Shown: positions 17,379 through 26,760 of the stretch, piece by piece
How positions within the stretch are numbered: the stretch's first letter is position 1
Layout: the number at the start of each line of letters is the position of its first letter
Source of the DNA: Mesorhizobium sp. ZC-5
Lineage (GTDB): Bacteria > Pseudomonadota > Alphaproteobacteria > Rhizobiales > Rhizobiaceae
Direction: 5' to 3'
DNA length: 64,000 nucleotides
NCBI RefSeq assembly: GCF_025753855.1
Contig: NZ_JAOWPT010000004.1
Location: 103,871-167,870, forward strand
The notes under the pieces: generated by a model
Databases searched by the model: none
What the model was told of the DNA's origin: nothing
Seen by the model: only the letters and a program-made list of their open reading frames with translations
Made by a program: the position numbers and the translations under genes

Positions 17379-18677
17379 TCACCGCCTGAGAACCGCCTCC
17401 ACCGCCGCCGCAATGCGCAGCAGACGGCGGTCTTCGCCGTTTCTGGCAAACAGCATCAGGCCGGCCGGCAACGACGCTCCAGGCATCGGCAACGAGATCG
17501 ACGTCAGGTCGAACTGGTTGGCGACCTGCGGGTTGCGTAAGAGCATGCCGTCGGTGCGGGTCCACAGCGCTTCGTCGGTAAGATGCGGCGCGATCAACGG
17601 CGCCAGCATCGGCACTGTCGGCAGCGCCAGTACGTCGACCGGCAGCAGCCTTTCGTCCATGCGGACAGCAAGTTCGCGGCGCGTACGGATCAGCCGGATG
17701 TAATGCGCGGCGGTAACGGCGAGCCGGCGTGTCAGCGGCACCGAGACATGCGGGTCGACGGCGGCGACCTTTTCCGCGTCGGCCAGCCAGCCGGCATGGA
17801 TTTCGGCAGCCTCAATGCCGGCGAGCGAACCTGCCTTGGTCGCCGCGTTCATTTCGGCGACCAGATCGTCGATTGCGTGGTCGGCGAGCCGCGCGCCGGC
17901 GGCCTCAAGCGCCTTCAGGCTCCGGTCGAATACCTCCGCAACGGCCGGTTCGAGTTCTTCCAGCGACCGGCCTCGCGGGATGCCGATCCGCAACCCGGCG
18001 AGCGGCAGCGGCAGCAACGGCGAAAACGCCTCCGCCGCCATCACCGCATCAGTGGCGGCGCAATCGGCGACCGAACGGGCCAGCGGGCCGACCGAATCGA
18101 GTGACGATGAGAGCGGGAAACAGCCGGTCAGCGGCACGCGCCGTGCGGTCGGCTTGAAACCGACGACACCGTTGAGGGCGGCGGGGATGCGGATCGAACC
18201 GCCGGTGTCGGAGCCGATAGCGATGTCGCAAGTGCCGTCTGCCGCAGACACCCCTGCCCCGGACGACGAGCCGCCTGGAATGCGCGCCGGATCGGCGGCG
18301 TTGGGCGGCGTGCCGTAATGCGGATTGGTGCCGACCGCCGAGAAGGCGAATTCGGTCATCGCCGTCTTGCCGGGGATGATGGCGCCGGCCTGGCGCAGCC
18401 GCCGCACGATCACGGCGTCTTCAGCCGCCGGCGGCGCATCGCGGCGGATGATCGAACCGGCGAGCGTCGGCTCGCCGGCGACGTCGAACAGATCCTTGAT
18501 CGAGACGACCTTTCCGTCGAGCGGCCCGAGCGACAGTCCGGCCCTGGCGCGTGCATCCGCGGCATCGGCGGCGGCCCTTGCGGCCTGCGGGTAGAGTCTG
18601 GTGAAGACGCGCCCCTCTCCGGTATCGGCTTCGAGGCGCACGAGGATGTCTTCGAGGCGGTCGCGGATGGATGTCAT
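17379..18677 (-). CDS. Amidase signature family hydrolase
   Basis: 432 residues from the ATG at 18677; a longer frame to 18734 adds 19 unrelated residues. The Ser-cisSer-Lys triad is present: Lys61 (VVSIKDLFDVAG), cis-Ser at 137-139 (PGGSSSGAG) and nucleophile Ser161 (IGSDTGGSIRIP). GVVGFKPTARRVPLTG follows. The enzyme hydrolyses a carbon-nitrogen amide bond, substrate unknown. No gatB partner is nearby and the length is that of stand-alone amidases, so a GatA role is unlikely. It is divergent from the DUF4336 gene, 71 bp between starts. Confidence 0.92.
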   Translation of the reverse strand: MTSIRDRLEDILVRLEADTGEGRVFTRLYPQAARAAADAADARARAGLSLGPLDGKVVSIKDLFDVAGEPTLAGSIIRRDAPPAAEDAVIVRRLRQAGAIIPGKTAMTEFAFSAVGTNPHYGTPPNAADPARIPGGSSSGAGVSAADGTCDIAIGSDTGGSIRIPAALNGVVGFKPTARRVPLTGCFPLSSSLDSVGPLARSVADCAATDAVMAAEAFSPLLPLPLAGLRIGIPRGRSLEELEPAVAEVFDRSLKALEAAGARLADHAIDDLVAEMNAATKAGSLAGIEAAEIHAGWLADAEKVAAVDPHVSVPLTRRLAVTAAHYIRLIRTRRELAVRMDERLLPVDVLALPTVPMLAPLIAPHLTDEALWTRTDGMLLRNPQVANQFDLTSISLPMPGASLPAGLMLFARNGEDRRLLRIAAAVEAVLRR

Positions 18678-18748
18678 GACAACCTTGTCTTTTGTTTCCA
18701 AGCGAGATTTGTCTGGCAAGACATAACCCAACAACGACCGGCCGTGTC

Positions 18749-19498
18749 ATGTCATCCGAAACAAACCTCATCTATCCACCGATCAACACACTGAAACCGG
18801 TGACGGAAAACCTCTGGATCGTCGACGGTCCGGTCACCCGCTTCGGAATGCCCTGGCCGAAAATGCCCTTTTCAACGCGGATGACGATCATCCGCCTCGG
18901 CGGCGATGATCTTTTCATCCATTCGCCGACCCCGCTCACCTCCGATCTCCAAGCGGAGATCGGCAGGATAGGCACCCCGCGCTGGATCGTCGGCCCGAAT
19001 CGCATCCATTACTGGTGGATACCGGAATGGCACAAGGCCTACCCCGGCGCCGAGGTCTATCTCGCTCCCCGCATACGGGAACAGGCGGGAGATCACATCG
19101 ACTTCAACACGCTCATCCTCGACCGCGACAATGGCTACCCCTGGGACGCTGAGATCGCCACGCTTCCAGTCGTCGGCAGCTATATGACGGAGGTCGAATT
19201 CCTGCACCGCGCCAGCCGCACGCTCGTTCTCACCGATTTCATCGAGAATTTCGAACCGCGCAAACTTGGCTCGATCTGGCTTCTCTGGCTGACCAGGCTG
19301 GGCGGCGTGCAGGATCCGAACGGCCAGATGCCGCGCGACATGCGCTACACGTTCGCAAAACAAAGGTCTGAGTTGCGGGCTGCGGTGGAAAAGATGATCG
19401 CCTGGAATCCCGATCGCATCATCATCGCTCACGGCCGCTGGTATGCGAAGGACGGTGCGCGGGAACTACGCAGGGCATTTCGCTGGCTGCTGGACTGA
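18749..19498 (+). CDS. DUF4336 protein (metallo-beta-lactamase-like fold)
   Basis: 249 residues from the ATG at 18749. An upstream in-frame start at 18692 would overlap the amidase promoter and adds 19 non-family residues. Family features: NLWIVDGPVTRFGMPWPKMPFSTRMTIIRL near the N-terminus, LFIHSPTPL, VGPNRIHYWWIPEW near 92 and the C-terminal RIIIAHGRWY near 228. The His residues sit where lactamase-fold proteins bind metal, but the canonical HxHxDH is not present. Enzymatic role unknown; probably cytoplasmic. Confidence 0.8.
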   Translation: MSSETNLIYPPINTLKPVTENLWIVDGPVTRFGMPWPKMPFSTRMTIIRLGGDDLFIHSPTPLTSDLQAEIGRIGTPRWIVGPNRIHYWWIPEWHKAYPGAEVYLAPRIREQAGDHIDFNTLILDRDNGYPWDAEIATLPVVGSYMTEVEFLHRASRTLVLTDFIENFEPRKLGSIWLLWLTRLGGVQDPNGQMPRDMRYTFAKQRSELRAAVEKMIAWNPDRIIIAHGRWYAKDGARELRRAFRWLLD

Positions 19499-19533
19499 AA
19501 TCCGGCGCCGCGTTGGAATTGCCGCGATTGCCG

Positions 19534-21951
19534 TCAGGCCGCGTTGGTCTTGACCATGCGCAACTCGCGCTTGCCTGTTCGTTTGGGCGTGGCTGTCGTG
19601 CCACCGCGCGTATGCTGTGCGAAATCGGCTATCGGCAAAGGCTTGCCGAGCAGATAACCCTGCATGGCGTCACAGGCTTCCGCGCGCAGGAAACTGAGTT
19701 CCGCATCCGTTTCGACACCTTCCGCAAGCACCGGAAGGTTCAGCCCCCGGGCCAGCCCGACAACGGCGCGCATGATGGCGGCCGCCTCGCTGCTGGTATC
19801 GACCGCGCGGACGAGCGACTGGTCGACCTTGATCTTGTCGAAGGGAAATGCGCGCAGGTTCGATAGCGACGAATAGCCGGTGCCGAAATCGTCCATTGCG
19901 ATCTGGACACCGAGGTCCTTGAGCTTGCGCAGCACCATGAGGGCGCGTCCGATATCCTTGATGAGCGACGATTCCGTAATCTCCAGCTCAAGCCGGGACG
20001 GATCGAGTCCGGTTTCCTTCAGCACTTCCTCGACCAGTTCCGGCAGATTCCCACCATGAAGCTGTACCGCCGAAACATTGATGCTGACCCCTAGCTGTTT
20101 TTTCCAGGTCGCCGCCTCCGCGCAGGCGGCCCGCAACACCCACTCCCCGATCTTCAGTATGGCGCCGCACTCTTCGGCGATCGGAATGAAAACAGACGGC
20201 GGGATGGCGCCGCGGGTCGCGTGATCCCAACGAAGCAGCGCCTCGAAGCCGAAAATCTCGTTGGATTGAATGTCGGCCTGCGGCTGATAGACCAGCCGCA
20301 ACTCGTTGCGTGAGATCGCATGGCGGATGTCGTGCTCGAACTGGCGCCGGTCACGCAGGTGGTCGCCCATCGAAGGTTCGAAGAAACGGTAGCCGCCACG
20401 GCCTTCGATCTTGGCCTCGTACAGCGCAGCGTCCGCGTGGCTGAGCAAGGTCGCACGGTCCAGTGCGTCGTTCGGGAATACCGCGATGCCGATGCTGGTC
20501 CCGATGGTGACGCCGGCAGGCAGGTTCACGCCGGTCTCGCCGAAAGCTTCCAGAATGGCATCGGTGGCGCGCGTCGCGTAGGCCGGGCTCGGCAGGCCGG
20601 GAACGATGACGGCGAACTCGTCGCCACCCAGCCGGGCCACCATCTGATCGGGCTTGAGGACGCCCCTGATCTTCTCGGCGACACACTGGAGCACAGCATC
20701 TCCGACGAGATGCCCGAAGAGGTCGTTGGTCTCCTTGAAACGGTCAAGGTCGAGGAAGAGCACCGCCACGCAGCGGTCGCTGTTGCGATGTGCCGCGAAT
20801 TCGACCTCCAGCCTTTTGTTGAAACTCGTGCGGTTCGGCAGTTTGGTCAGGGGGTCGTGATGGGCGAGGAAATGAATCTCCTCCTCGGCCTGCTTGCGGC
20901 CCCTTATATCGCGCACGGCAATGACCTGATGCGGCTTACCAGCATACATGATGTCGTGCCGGATCAACTCCACCGGGATCATGCTGCCATCGGTCGCGCG
21001 AAGCTCGACCTCCAGCGGCCGCAGCGCGGCATCCATGAGCTGATCTTCGAGCGCTGCGGGAAAGAAGAAGGCGAGTGAATGGCCGACCGGCTGCGAGCCG
21101 TCGACACAGGCAAGCGCGACGAAGCTGTGATTGGCTGCCACGATTTCGGTCTTGTTGTAGACGACCAGTCCCTCGACCGCCGCATCGGCCATGTCCTGCA
21201 TCCGTGCCGTCTCCCCGGCGCGGCGAAGATCGCGCAGGTCCAGCACTAGGCCGATCCCGGCCAGCAGGATGATCGCCGTCGAGACGAGCGCCACGCCGAT
21301 CGCCATCCATTCCTTCGGCAGCGCCGCCGCGGAAACGACGACGCGCGGATCCGGCACGATGGCGGCGGCTCCCATAGCGGTGAAATGGTGGCTGCAGATC
21401 GCAATCGTCAGAATGAGGGCGCCGTACGCCTTCCATTTGAACGTGTTGGCATGAAGTGCGACCGGCAGCGCGGCAGCACCGAACAGCCCGCCAAGAGCGA
21501 TCGAGGCGGCGACCAGAGGCAGGTCCCAGACGATGCGGCCCGCAATCTCGAACGCGGCCATGCCCGTGTAATGCATGACGGCAATACCGCCTCCGATGAT
21601 CATGCCGCCGACCCAGCGTCCGTACCGCATACGCGACGAAGCGCCGATGGCCAGGCCAACCCCGGTCAACACAATCGCGGCGAGCAGCGACACGGTCGTC
21701 AGGGCGATGTTGTAGCCGCTCGGCAGGGCCGGCTGAAACGCCAGCATGGCGATGAAGTGGGTGGCCCATATGCCGAAGCCCGTCGCGACCGCGGCAACCG
21801 CAAGCCAGATCCGCCGCATCGCATGTCCGCTGAGGTTGACGTGGTGGAGGAGATTGACGGCGGCGAAGGAAGCCATGGCGCAGATCAGCGCCGCCAGCGC
21901 GACCAAGCGCAAATCATGCTCGGCCACGATGCAGGTGTAAACCTTGAGCAT
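19534..21951 (-). CDS. MHYT-PAS-GGDEF-EAL cyclic-di-GMP enzyme
   Basis: 805 residues. The membrane part (1-250) holds three MHYT-like motifs: ATHFIAMLAF, VMHYTGMAAFE and SHHFTAMGA, a proposed sensor for oxygen, CO or NO through a bound metal. A PAS-like segment follows (250-375). The GGDEF domain has an intact RLGGDEF signature; the residues before it read LKPDQ, so the RxxD inhibitory site is absent. The EAL domain has FEALLRWDH with the later TESSLI and DDFGTGYSSL motifs, so both activities look possible. It stands alone, with a promoter region at 21952-22080. Confidence 0.93.
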   Translation of the reverse strand: MLKVYTCIVAEHDLRLVALAALICAMASFAAVNLLHHVNLSGHAMRRIWLAVAAVATGFGIWATHFIAMLAFQPALPSGYNIALTTVSLLAAIVLTGVGLAIGASSRMRYGRWVGGMIIGGGIAVMHYTGMAAFEIAGRIVWDLPLVAASIALGGLFGAAALPVALHANTFKWKAYGALILTIAICSHHFTAMGAAAIVPDPRVVVSAAALPKEWMAIGVALVSTAIILLAGIGLVLDLRDLRRAGETARMQDMADAAVEGLVVYNKTEIVAANHSFVALACVDGSQPVGHSLAFFFPAALEDQLMDAALRPLEVELRATDGSMIPVELIRHDIMYAGKPHQVIAVRDIRGRKQAEEEIHFLAHHDPLTKLPNRTSFNKRLEVEFAAHRNSDRCVAVLFLDLDRFKETNDLFGHLVGDAVLQCVAEKIRGVLKPDQMVARLGGDEFAVIVPGLPSPAYATRATDAILEAFGETGVNLPAGVTIGTSIGIAVFPNDALDRATLLSHADAALYEAKIEGRGGYRFFEPSMGDHLRDRRQFEHDIRHAISRNELRLVYQPQADIQSNEIFGFEALLRWDHATRGAIPPSVFIPIAEECGAILKIGEWVLRAACAEAATWKKQLGVSINVSAVQLHGGNLPELVEEVLKETGLDPSRLELEITESSLIKDIGRALMVLRKLKDLGVQIAMDDFGTGYSSLSNLRAFPFDKIKVDQSLVRAVDTSSEAAAIMRAVVGLARGLNLPVLAEGVETDAELSFLRAEACDAMQGYLLGKPLPIADFAQHTRGGTTATPKRTGKRELRMVKTNAA

Positions 21952-22205
21952 GCAACTCCCCTATGCCGACACGACATCCACCCGGGGAAAATATACGCTC
22001 AAAATTTGAAAAATACTTTAAGAGTGACGCACTAAAGCAATGAAAACAAAATTGTATTAGCTAAGGCATAACACGGAAAACGTGTAGCGACGTGCAGCTA
22101 CCAAGGGCGAGCCTCAGGCGCTGAAAATGTGCAGGCGCGACCGGAAAAGCCCCGTATCGCTCACAACTAACGGAGATGACCGCGACGTTTGCTCCGACCG
22201 GAAAA

Positions 22206-23282
22206 TCAGCCGGCGTGCCGCAGGCTGACGCCGGTGCCCTGGTCGAACAGCACGACCTTGCTTTCGTTCCAGGCGAAACGCACGGCGTCCTCAATGGCGA
22301 CGGACGTCTGCGCAGGCACGGTGGCGCGCAGCGTCGCGTCGCCGACCCGCAGCGTCAGGATCTTCTCGACGCCGTGGTTCTCCACGTCGTGGACGCGCGC
22401 CTCGACCGGCGCGCCCTGCTCGATGACCACATCCTCCGGGCGGATGCCGAAGGTCAGCGCGCGTCCGTCGGTGCCGGCGGCGCCTGCCTTGTAGGGCAGT
22501 TCGAAATTGAGCGGCGCCATCACCGCGCGGCCGGAGACGAGCTTGCCTTCGAGCAGGTTCATCGGCGGCGAGCCGACGAAGCTTGCCACGAACGTGTCGC
22601 GTGGATTGTTGTAGATCTCGTGCGGCGTGCCGGTCTGTATCAGGCGGCCGTGGTTGAGCACGCCGACCTTGTCGCCCATCGACATCGCCTCGATCTGGTC
22701 GTGGGTGACGAACAGGAAGGTCTGGCCGAGATTCATCTGGATGTTCTTGAGCTCGGTGCGCAGCGCCTCGCGCAGCTTGGCGTCGAGCGCCGACAGCGGC
22801 TCGTCCATCAGGAAGACGCGCGGTTTCCTGACGATCGCCCGGCCGATCGAGACGCGCTGCATCTCGCCGCCGGAGAGCTTGTCGGTCTTGCGGTCGAGCA
22901 GGTGCTCGATGCGCAGGGTCTTCGCCACCCGGTCGACGCGCGCCTTGATCTCGTCCGGCTCGATGCGGCGGATCTTCGGCTTCAGCGGGAATTCCAGGTT
23001 TTCGCGCACCGTATAGCGCGGATAGAGCGAGTATTGCTGCAAGACCAGCGCCACGTCGCGCTCGGCAGCACCCCAGTCGGCAACGTCGGCGCCGTCGATG
23101 AAGATCTGCCCCTCGTCCGGCTTTTCGAGACCGGCGATGAGGCGCAGCGTCGTCGTCTTGCCGGCGCCGGTTTCGCCCAAAAGGACGAAGAACTCGCCGT
23201 CGGCGATGTCGAGATCGAGGTTCCTCAGCGCCGTGTGGGCGCCGAACTTCTTGGTGATGTTTTTCAGCTGGATGTGGGCCAT
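22206..23282 (-). CDS. Carbohydrate ABC transporter ATPase (MalK/UgpC type), second copy
   Basis: 358 residues from the ATG at 23282. Walker A GETGAGKTT (near 35), Q-loop LVLQQYSLYP, signature LSGGEMQRVSIGRA (near 134) and Walker B VFLMDEPLSALD are all intact. The C-terminal third is a TOBE/MalK regulatory domain (FGIRPEDVVIEQGAP). It energises sugar import at the inner membrane. It is the last gene of the importer operon, separated from the first ATPase by 235 bp of repeats. A pair of different ATPases suggests a heterodimer. Confidence 0.93.
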   Translation of the reverse strand: MAHIQLKNITKKFGAHTALRNLDLDIADGEFFVLLGETGAGKTTTLRLIAGLEKPDEGQIFIDGADVADWGAAERDVALVLQQYSLYPRYTVRENLEFPLKPKIRRIEPDEIKARVDRVAKTLRIEHLLDRKTDKLSGGEMQRVSIGRAIVRKPRVFLMDEPLSALDAKLREALRTELKNIQMNLGQTFLFVTHDQIEAMSMGDKVGVLNHGRLIQTGTPHEIYNNPRDTFVASFVGSPPMNLLEGKLVSGRAVMAPLNFELPYKAGAAGTDGRALTFGIRPEDVVIEQGAPVEARVHDVENHGVEKILTLRVGDATLRATVPAQTSVAIEDAVRFAWNESKVVLFDQGTGVSLRHAG

Positions 23283-23309
23283 TATCCGATCCTCGGCGCC
23301 AAGCTGGAA

Positions 23310-23365
23310 CACCCCTCATCCGACCTCGCTTCGCTCGGCCACCTTCTCCCACAAGGGGAGAAGGT
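23310..23365 (+). repeat. Rhizobial intergenic repeat, left copy
   Basis: Opens CACCCCTCATCCGACC and ends ACCTTCTCCCACAAGGGGAGAAGGT, a palindromic end. Its inverted mate is at 23435-23491. Elements with this ACCTTCTCCCC...GGGGAGAAGGT core are common in rhizobial genomes. Confidence 0.75.
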
Positions 23366-23434
23366 AAAGTCTGGCATGAACGCCACTGCCAATCGCCGAC
23401 CCAAGTGATTGGCAGGATCGGGATCGCGAGAGCC

Positions 23435-23491
23435 CACCTTCTCCCCTTGTGGGAGAAGGTGCCTGAACGAAGTGAAGGCGGATGAGGGGTG
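23435..23491 (-). repeat. Rhizobial intergenic repeat, right inverted copy
   Basis: Begins CACCTTCTCCCCTTGTGGGA and ends GGCGGATGAGGGGTG. It is inverted relative to 23310-23365, so a transcript across both could form a long stem between the two ATPase cistrons. Confidence 0.75.
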
Positions 23492-23517
23492 CTGGACGGA
23501 GCGCAAACGCTGAAAGA

Positions 23518-24627
23518 TCACAGTCGTACCCCCAGCGAATTGCCGCTTGCCGTGTCGAAGAAATGCGCCTGCGCAGGGTCGAGCCTGGCAAAGACCTGGT
23601 CGCCCGGCTTTCCGACGAAGCCGGAACGGGTGCGAGCGCGCAGCATTTGCCCGCCGACCTTCAGGTCGACGATGTCGTAGGAGCCCAGCGGCTCGATGAT
23701 ATGGGCCTCGACCGGCAGGTAGCCGTCCGCCGCCGCCTTGGAGACAAGCACCCCCTCCGGACGGATGCCAAGCGCCAGGCGGCCCTGCTGCGCCTTGGCG
23801 GCGTCGAGTTGGCCAACCAGTTCGGCCGGGAAACGGAACCCTTCCGCCGCCCCGTCGACGGTGACCCTGGCGCCGGAGCCGTTCATGGCAACCGCCGCGT
23901 TGGCGACGTTCATCACCGGCGAACCGACGAATTGCGCGACAAACAGGTTGGCCGGGCGGGTGTAGACATCCGACGGGCTGCCGACCTGCTGAAGCACGCC
24001 CTCGTGCATGATGACGATGCGGTCGGCGAGGCTCATCGCCTCGATCTGGTCGTGGGTGACGTAGATGGTGGTCGAGCCCTGCTTGACGTGCAGCCGCTTG
24101 ATCTCGGCGCGCATCTCCTCGCGCAGCTTGGCGTCGAGCGCGCCGATCGGCTCGTCCATAAGCATCGCCTTCGGCCGCCGCACCAGCGCCCGGCCGATCG
24201 CCACGCGCTGCATGTCGCCGCCCGACAGCGCCGACGGTTTCTTGTCGAGCAGGTTGCCGATCTGCAGCACCTTGGCGACGGAACGCACCTCGCCGTCGAT
24301 CTCGGCCTTGCTCTTGCGCGTGGCGCGCAGCGGAAAGGCGATGTTCTCGTAGACGCTCATATGCGGATAAAGCGAGAAGGACTGGAACACCATGGCGATG
24401 TCGCGGTGGGCCGCCTTCAGGTGCTGGACCGGCTCGCCGTCGATCAGGATGTCGCCTTCGTCGATGGTCTCCAGCCCGGCGATGGCGCGCAACGTCGTCG
24501 TCTTGCCGCAGCCGGACTGGCCGAGCAGCACGATGAACTCGTTGTCGGCGATGGTGAGATTGAGGTCCTTGATGACCTGGACGGCGCCGAAGAACTTCTG
24601 AACGCCACGAAGCTCGATCTGGGTCAC
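23518..24627 (-). CDS. Carbohydrate ABC transporter ATPase (MalK/UgpC type), first copy
   Basis: 369 residues with a GTG start that overlaps the stop of the small membrane protein gene (GTGA). Walker A GQSGCGKTT (near 36), Q-loop MVFQSFSLYPHM, signature LSGGDMQRVAIGRA (near 135), Walker B MLMDEPIGALD and a C-terminal TOBE domain (LGIRPEGVLVSKAA). It belongs to the same importer as the second ATPase but is clearly a distinct sequence. Confidence 0.93.
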   Translation of the reverse strand: MTQIELRGVQKFFGAVQVIKDLNLTIADNEFIVLLGQSGCGKTTTLRAIAGLETIDEGDILIDGEPVQHLKAAHRDIAMVFQSFSLYPHMSVYENIAFPLRATRKSKAEIDGEVRSVAKVLQIGNLLDKKPSALSGGDMQRVAIGRALVRRPKAMLMDEPIGALDAKLREEMRAEIKRLHVKQGSTTIYVTHDQIEAMSLADRIVIMHEGVLQQVGSPSDVYTRPANLFVAQFVGSPVMNVANAAVAMNGSGARVTVDGAAEGFRFPAELVGQLDAAKAQQGRLALGIRPEGVLVSKAAADGYLPVEAHIIEPLGSYDIVDLKVGGQMLRARTRSGFVGKPGDQVFARLDPAQAHFFDTASGNSLGVRL

Positions 24628-24866
24628 GAATGTCCCCCATGCCGGCGGCCATCATGGTGGTCGGAGACGTCGAAGACGCCGTCGTTTTCGTCCTTCTTTC
24701 CATCCGGCTTGCCGAACCAGCCGGTGAACATGAAGGTCAAAAGCCCGACGATGATGATGGTCACCCCGTAGCGGTGCAGGAAGAAGTTCCACGGCTGGCA
24801 GAGCGCGACGATGCCGAGCACCATCACGACCTCCGCAATACGCTGTAGTCTTGCGCTGCTGATCAT
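24624..24866 (-). CDS. Small two-helix membrane protein of the ABC importer
   Basis: 80 residues. Overlapping start and stop codons on both sides (ATGA with the permease, GTGA with the ATPase) show it is a true operon member. Two hydrophobic segments, AEVVMVLGIVALCQPW and GVTIIIVGLLTFMFTGWF, flank a short basic loop. The cytoplasmic or periplasmic tail is rich in Asp and His (DVSDHHDGRRHGGHS), which could bind metal. I do not recognise the family. Small membrane proteins also occur in the two-ATPase glycerol importer of rhizobia, but this sequence does not look like that DUF2160 protein. Confidence 0.8.
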   Translation of the reverse strand: MISSARLQRIAEVVMVLGIVALCQPWNFFLHRYGVTIIIVGLLTFMFTGWFGKPDGKKDENDGVFDVSDHHDGRRHGGHS

Positions 24867-25822
24867 TTGCGGATCGCTCCGAACGACATGCCGCGCAGGA
24901 GATGGTTGCGCAACAGGAAGGTGAAGATGGCGACCGGCAGCAGGAACAGGAAGGTTCCGGCGGCGATGACGGTCCAGTCGGGCAGGCCCGAACCGACCTG
25001 GCTCGGGATGAATGGCGGCGCGGTCTGGGCGCGGCGGTTGGTCATGATCAACGCGAACGCATACTCGTTCCACGCCGTGATGAAGCAGAACACCGCCGTC
25101 GCGGCGATGCCGGTGGCGGCTTCCGGCAGCACCACCTTGAAGAAGGCCTGCATGCGGGTATAGCCGTCGACGAGCGCCGCCTCCTCGTATTCCTTCGGTA
25201 TCTCGTCCATGAAGCCCTTCATCAGCCACACGGAGAAGCTGAGATTGAAGGCGGTGTAGAGGATGATCAGGCCCCAATGCGTGTCATTGAGGCCGACGGC
25301 GCGGTACATCAGGAACATCGGGATCGCCACCACCACGGGCGGCAGCATGCGCGTCGACAGGATGAAGAAGAGCAGGTCCTGCTCCCCCTTCATCTTGAAG
25401 CGCGAAAATCCGTAGGCGGTGAAGGTGCCCATGCCGACGGCGAGGATCGTCGAGGTGATCGCCACGATCAGCGAATTCATGAAGCGGTTCGGATAGCCCG
25501 ACCACTGCACCTCGCCCCTGCCCGAGCGCACGACCTTCTCGCCGCCGTCGAACACCAGCCGTTCCCACCACGGGGCGGCGGCGTATTCTTCCGGCGTCGG
25601 CGCCGTGCGCAACTGCGAGCGCTTGGTGAACAGCTTCACGAAGGGCGAGATTTCCGGCGTGAACATCACCGTCGGCGGGATGGTGGTGGCGAGATTGCGC
25701 GGCTTGAACGCCGTCGAGGCGATCCAGTAGATCGGCGCCAGGAAGATCATCGTGACGATCAGCACGCCGACGATGGCGAACTTGTTGAGCGATCGTTCGG
25801 CGGTGGTGGTGACAGCGGCCAT
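24863..25822 (-). CDS. Carbohydrate ABC transporter permease (MalG type)
   Basis: 319 residues. Six or so transmembrane segments and the coupling motif EEAALVDGYTRMQAFFKVVLPEAATG (EAA loop near 208-233) are visible. An enlarged first periplasmic loop (TKRSQLRTAPTPEEYAAAPWWERLVFDGG) is typical of some rhizobial sugar importers. It lies 1 bp after the upstream permease and overlaps the small membrane protein gene by 4 bp. Confidence 0.93.
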   Translation of the reverse strand: MAAVTTTAERSLNKFAIVGVLIVTMIFLAPIYWIASTAFKPRNLATTIPPTVMFTPEISPFVKLFTKRSQLRTAPTPEEYAAAPWWERLVFDGGEKVVRSGRGEVQWSGYPNRFMNSLIVAITSTILAVGMGTFTAYGFSRFKMKGEQDLLFFILSTRMLPPVVVAIPMFLMYRAVGLNDTHWGLIILYTAFNLSFSVWLMKGFMDEIPKEYEEAALVDGYTRMQAFFKVVLPEAATGIAATAVFCFITAWNEYAFALIMTNRRAQTAPPFIPSQVGSGLPDWTVIAAGTFLFLLPVAIFTFLLRNHLLRGMSFGAIRK

Positions 25823-25823
25823 T

Positions 25824-26729
25824 CTAGCGCTCCTTCACCTTGTTCAGGTATTTGACGTATATGTTGGTGATGGCGAGCACCATGATCAGGACGATGTAGG
25901 CAAGCGCGCAGGACATGCCGGTCTGCCATTCCTGGAACGCCATCTTGTAAAGCCGGATCGAGATGACCTCGGTGGTCGGCTGGCTGGTCAGGATATAGGC
26001 GAGGTCGAAGGTCTTGAAGGCTTCCATGGTGCGGAAGATGATCGCGATCATCAGGATCGGCGCGACTAGCGGCAGCGTGATGCGGAAGAAGGTGTAGAAC
26101 GGGCCGGCACGGTCGATGGCGGCCGCCTCGTAGAGATGCTTCGGCACCGCTGAAAGACCAGCCAGAGAGAGCAGCATGACGAATGGCGACCACATCCAGA
26201 TGTCGGTGATCGCCACCGCATAAAGCGCCATGTTGGCATTGGAGAGCCACTCGAAATTGCCGAGGCCGAGCGCGTAGTTGATGATGCCGAAGGACGGGTC
26301 GTAGAGAAGCTTCCAGAACAGGCCGACCACCGCCATCGACAGCATCATCGGCAAAAGCAGGAGTGTCGTGATCAAGCCCTTGAAGGGGATGTCGCGGTTC
26401 AAGAGCATCGCGACGCCGAAGCCGACCAGAACCTGGCCGGACACCGAAACGATGACGTATTTGGCGGTGATGGCGAAATTCGACCATATGAACGGGTCGT
26501 TGAGCAACGACCGGTAGTTGGCGAGGCCGACGAAATTGGCCGGCGCGTTGGTCGACGCGCGGAAATCGGTGAACGAGTAGCCCAGCGAGTAGATCAGCGG
26601 AAAAATGTTGAAGACGATCAGGAACACGATCGTCGGGATGATGAAGAGGTTGCGGATCGTGAGATCGCTCATGCCGCGGGCCGCGGAGCGCGATTTCGGA
26701 TCAAGCCGGGTCATGACTGCGGTCGCCAA
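25824..26729 (-). CDS. Carbohydrate ABC transporter permease (MalF type)
   Basis: 301 residues with MalF-like inner-membrane topology. The EAA loop is YEAAAIDRAGPFYTFFRITLPLVAP near 203-227. The N-terminus is basic and cytoplasmic. It pairs with the MalG-type permease to form the channel. A strong hairpin lies between this gene and the binding-protein gene, which probably lowers permease yield relative to the binding protein. Confidence 0.93.
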   Translation of the reverse strand: MATAVMTRLDPKSRSAARGMSDLTIRNLFIIPTIVFLIVFNIFPLIYSLGYSFTDFRASTNAPANFVGLANYRSLLNDPFIWSNFAITAKYVIVSVSGQVLVGFGVAMLLNRDIPFKGLITTLLLLPMMLSMAVVGLFWKLLYDPSFGIINYALGLGNFEWLSNANMALYAVAITDIWMWSPFVMLLSLAGLSAVPKHLYEAAAIDRAGPFYTFFRITLPLVAPILMIAIIFRTMEAFKTFDLAYILTSQPTTEVISIRLYKMAFQEWQTGMSCALAYIVLIMVLAITNIYVKYLNKVKER

Positions 26730-26760
26730 AACGTCGTCCTCGCGAAAAGCGGAAATGAAA

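Noticed and set aside
17379..18677. GatA subunit of the tRNA amidotransferase
   Set aside because: No gatB or gatC beside it and it lacks obvious GatA-specific length; only the amidase signature is supported.
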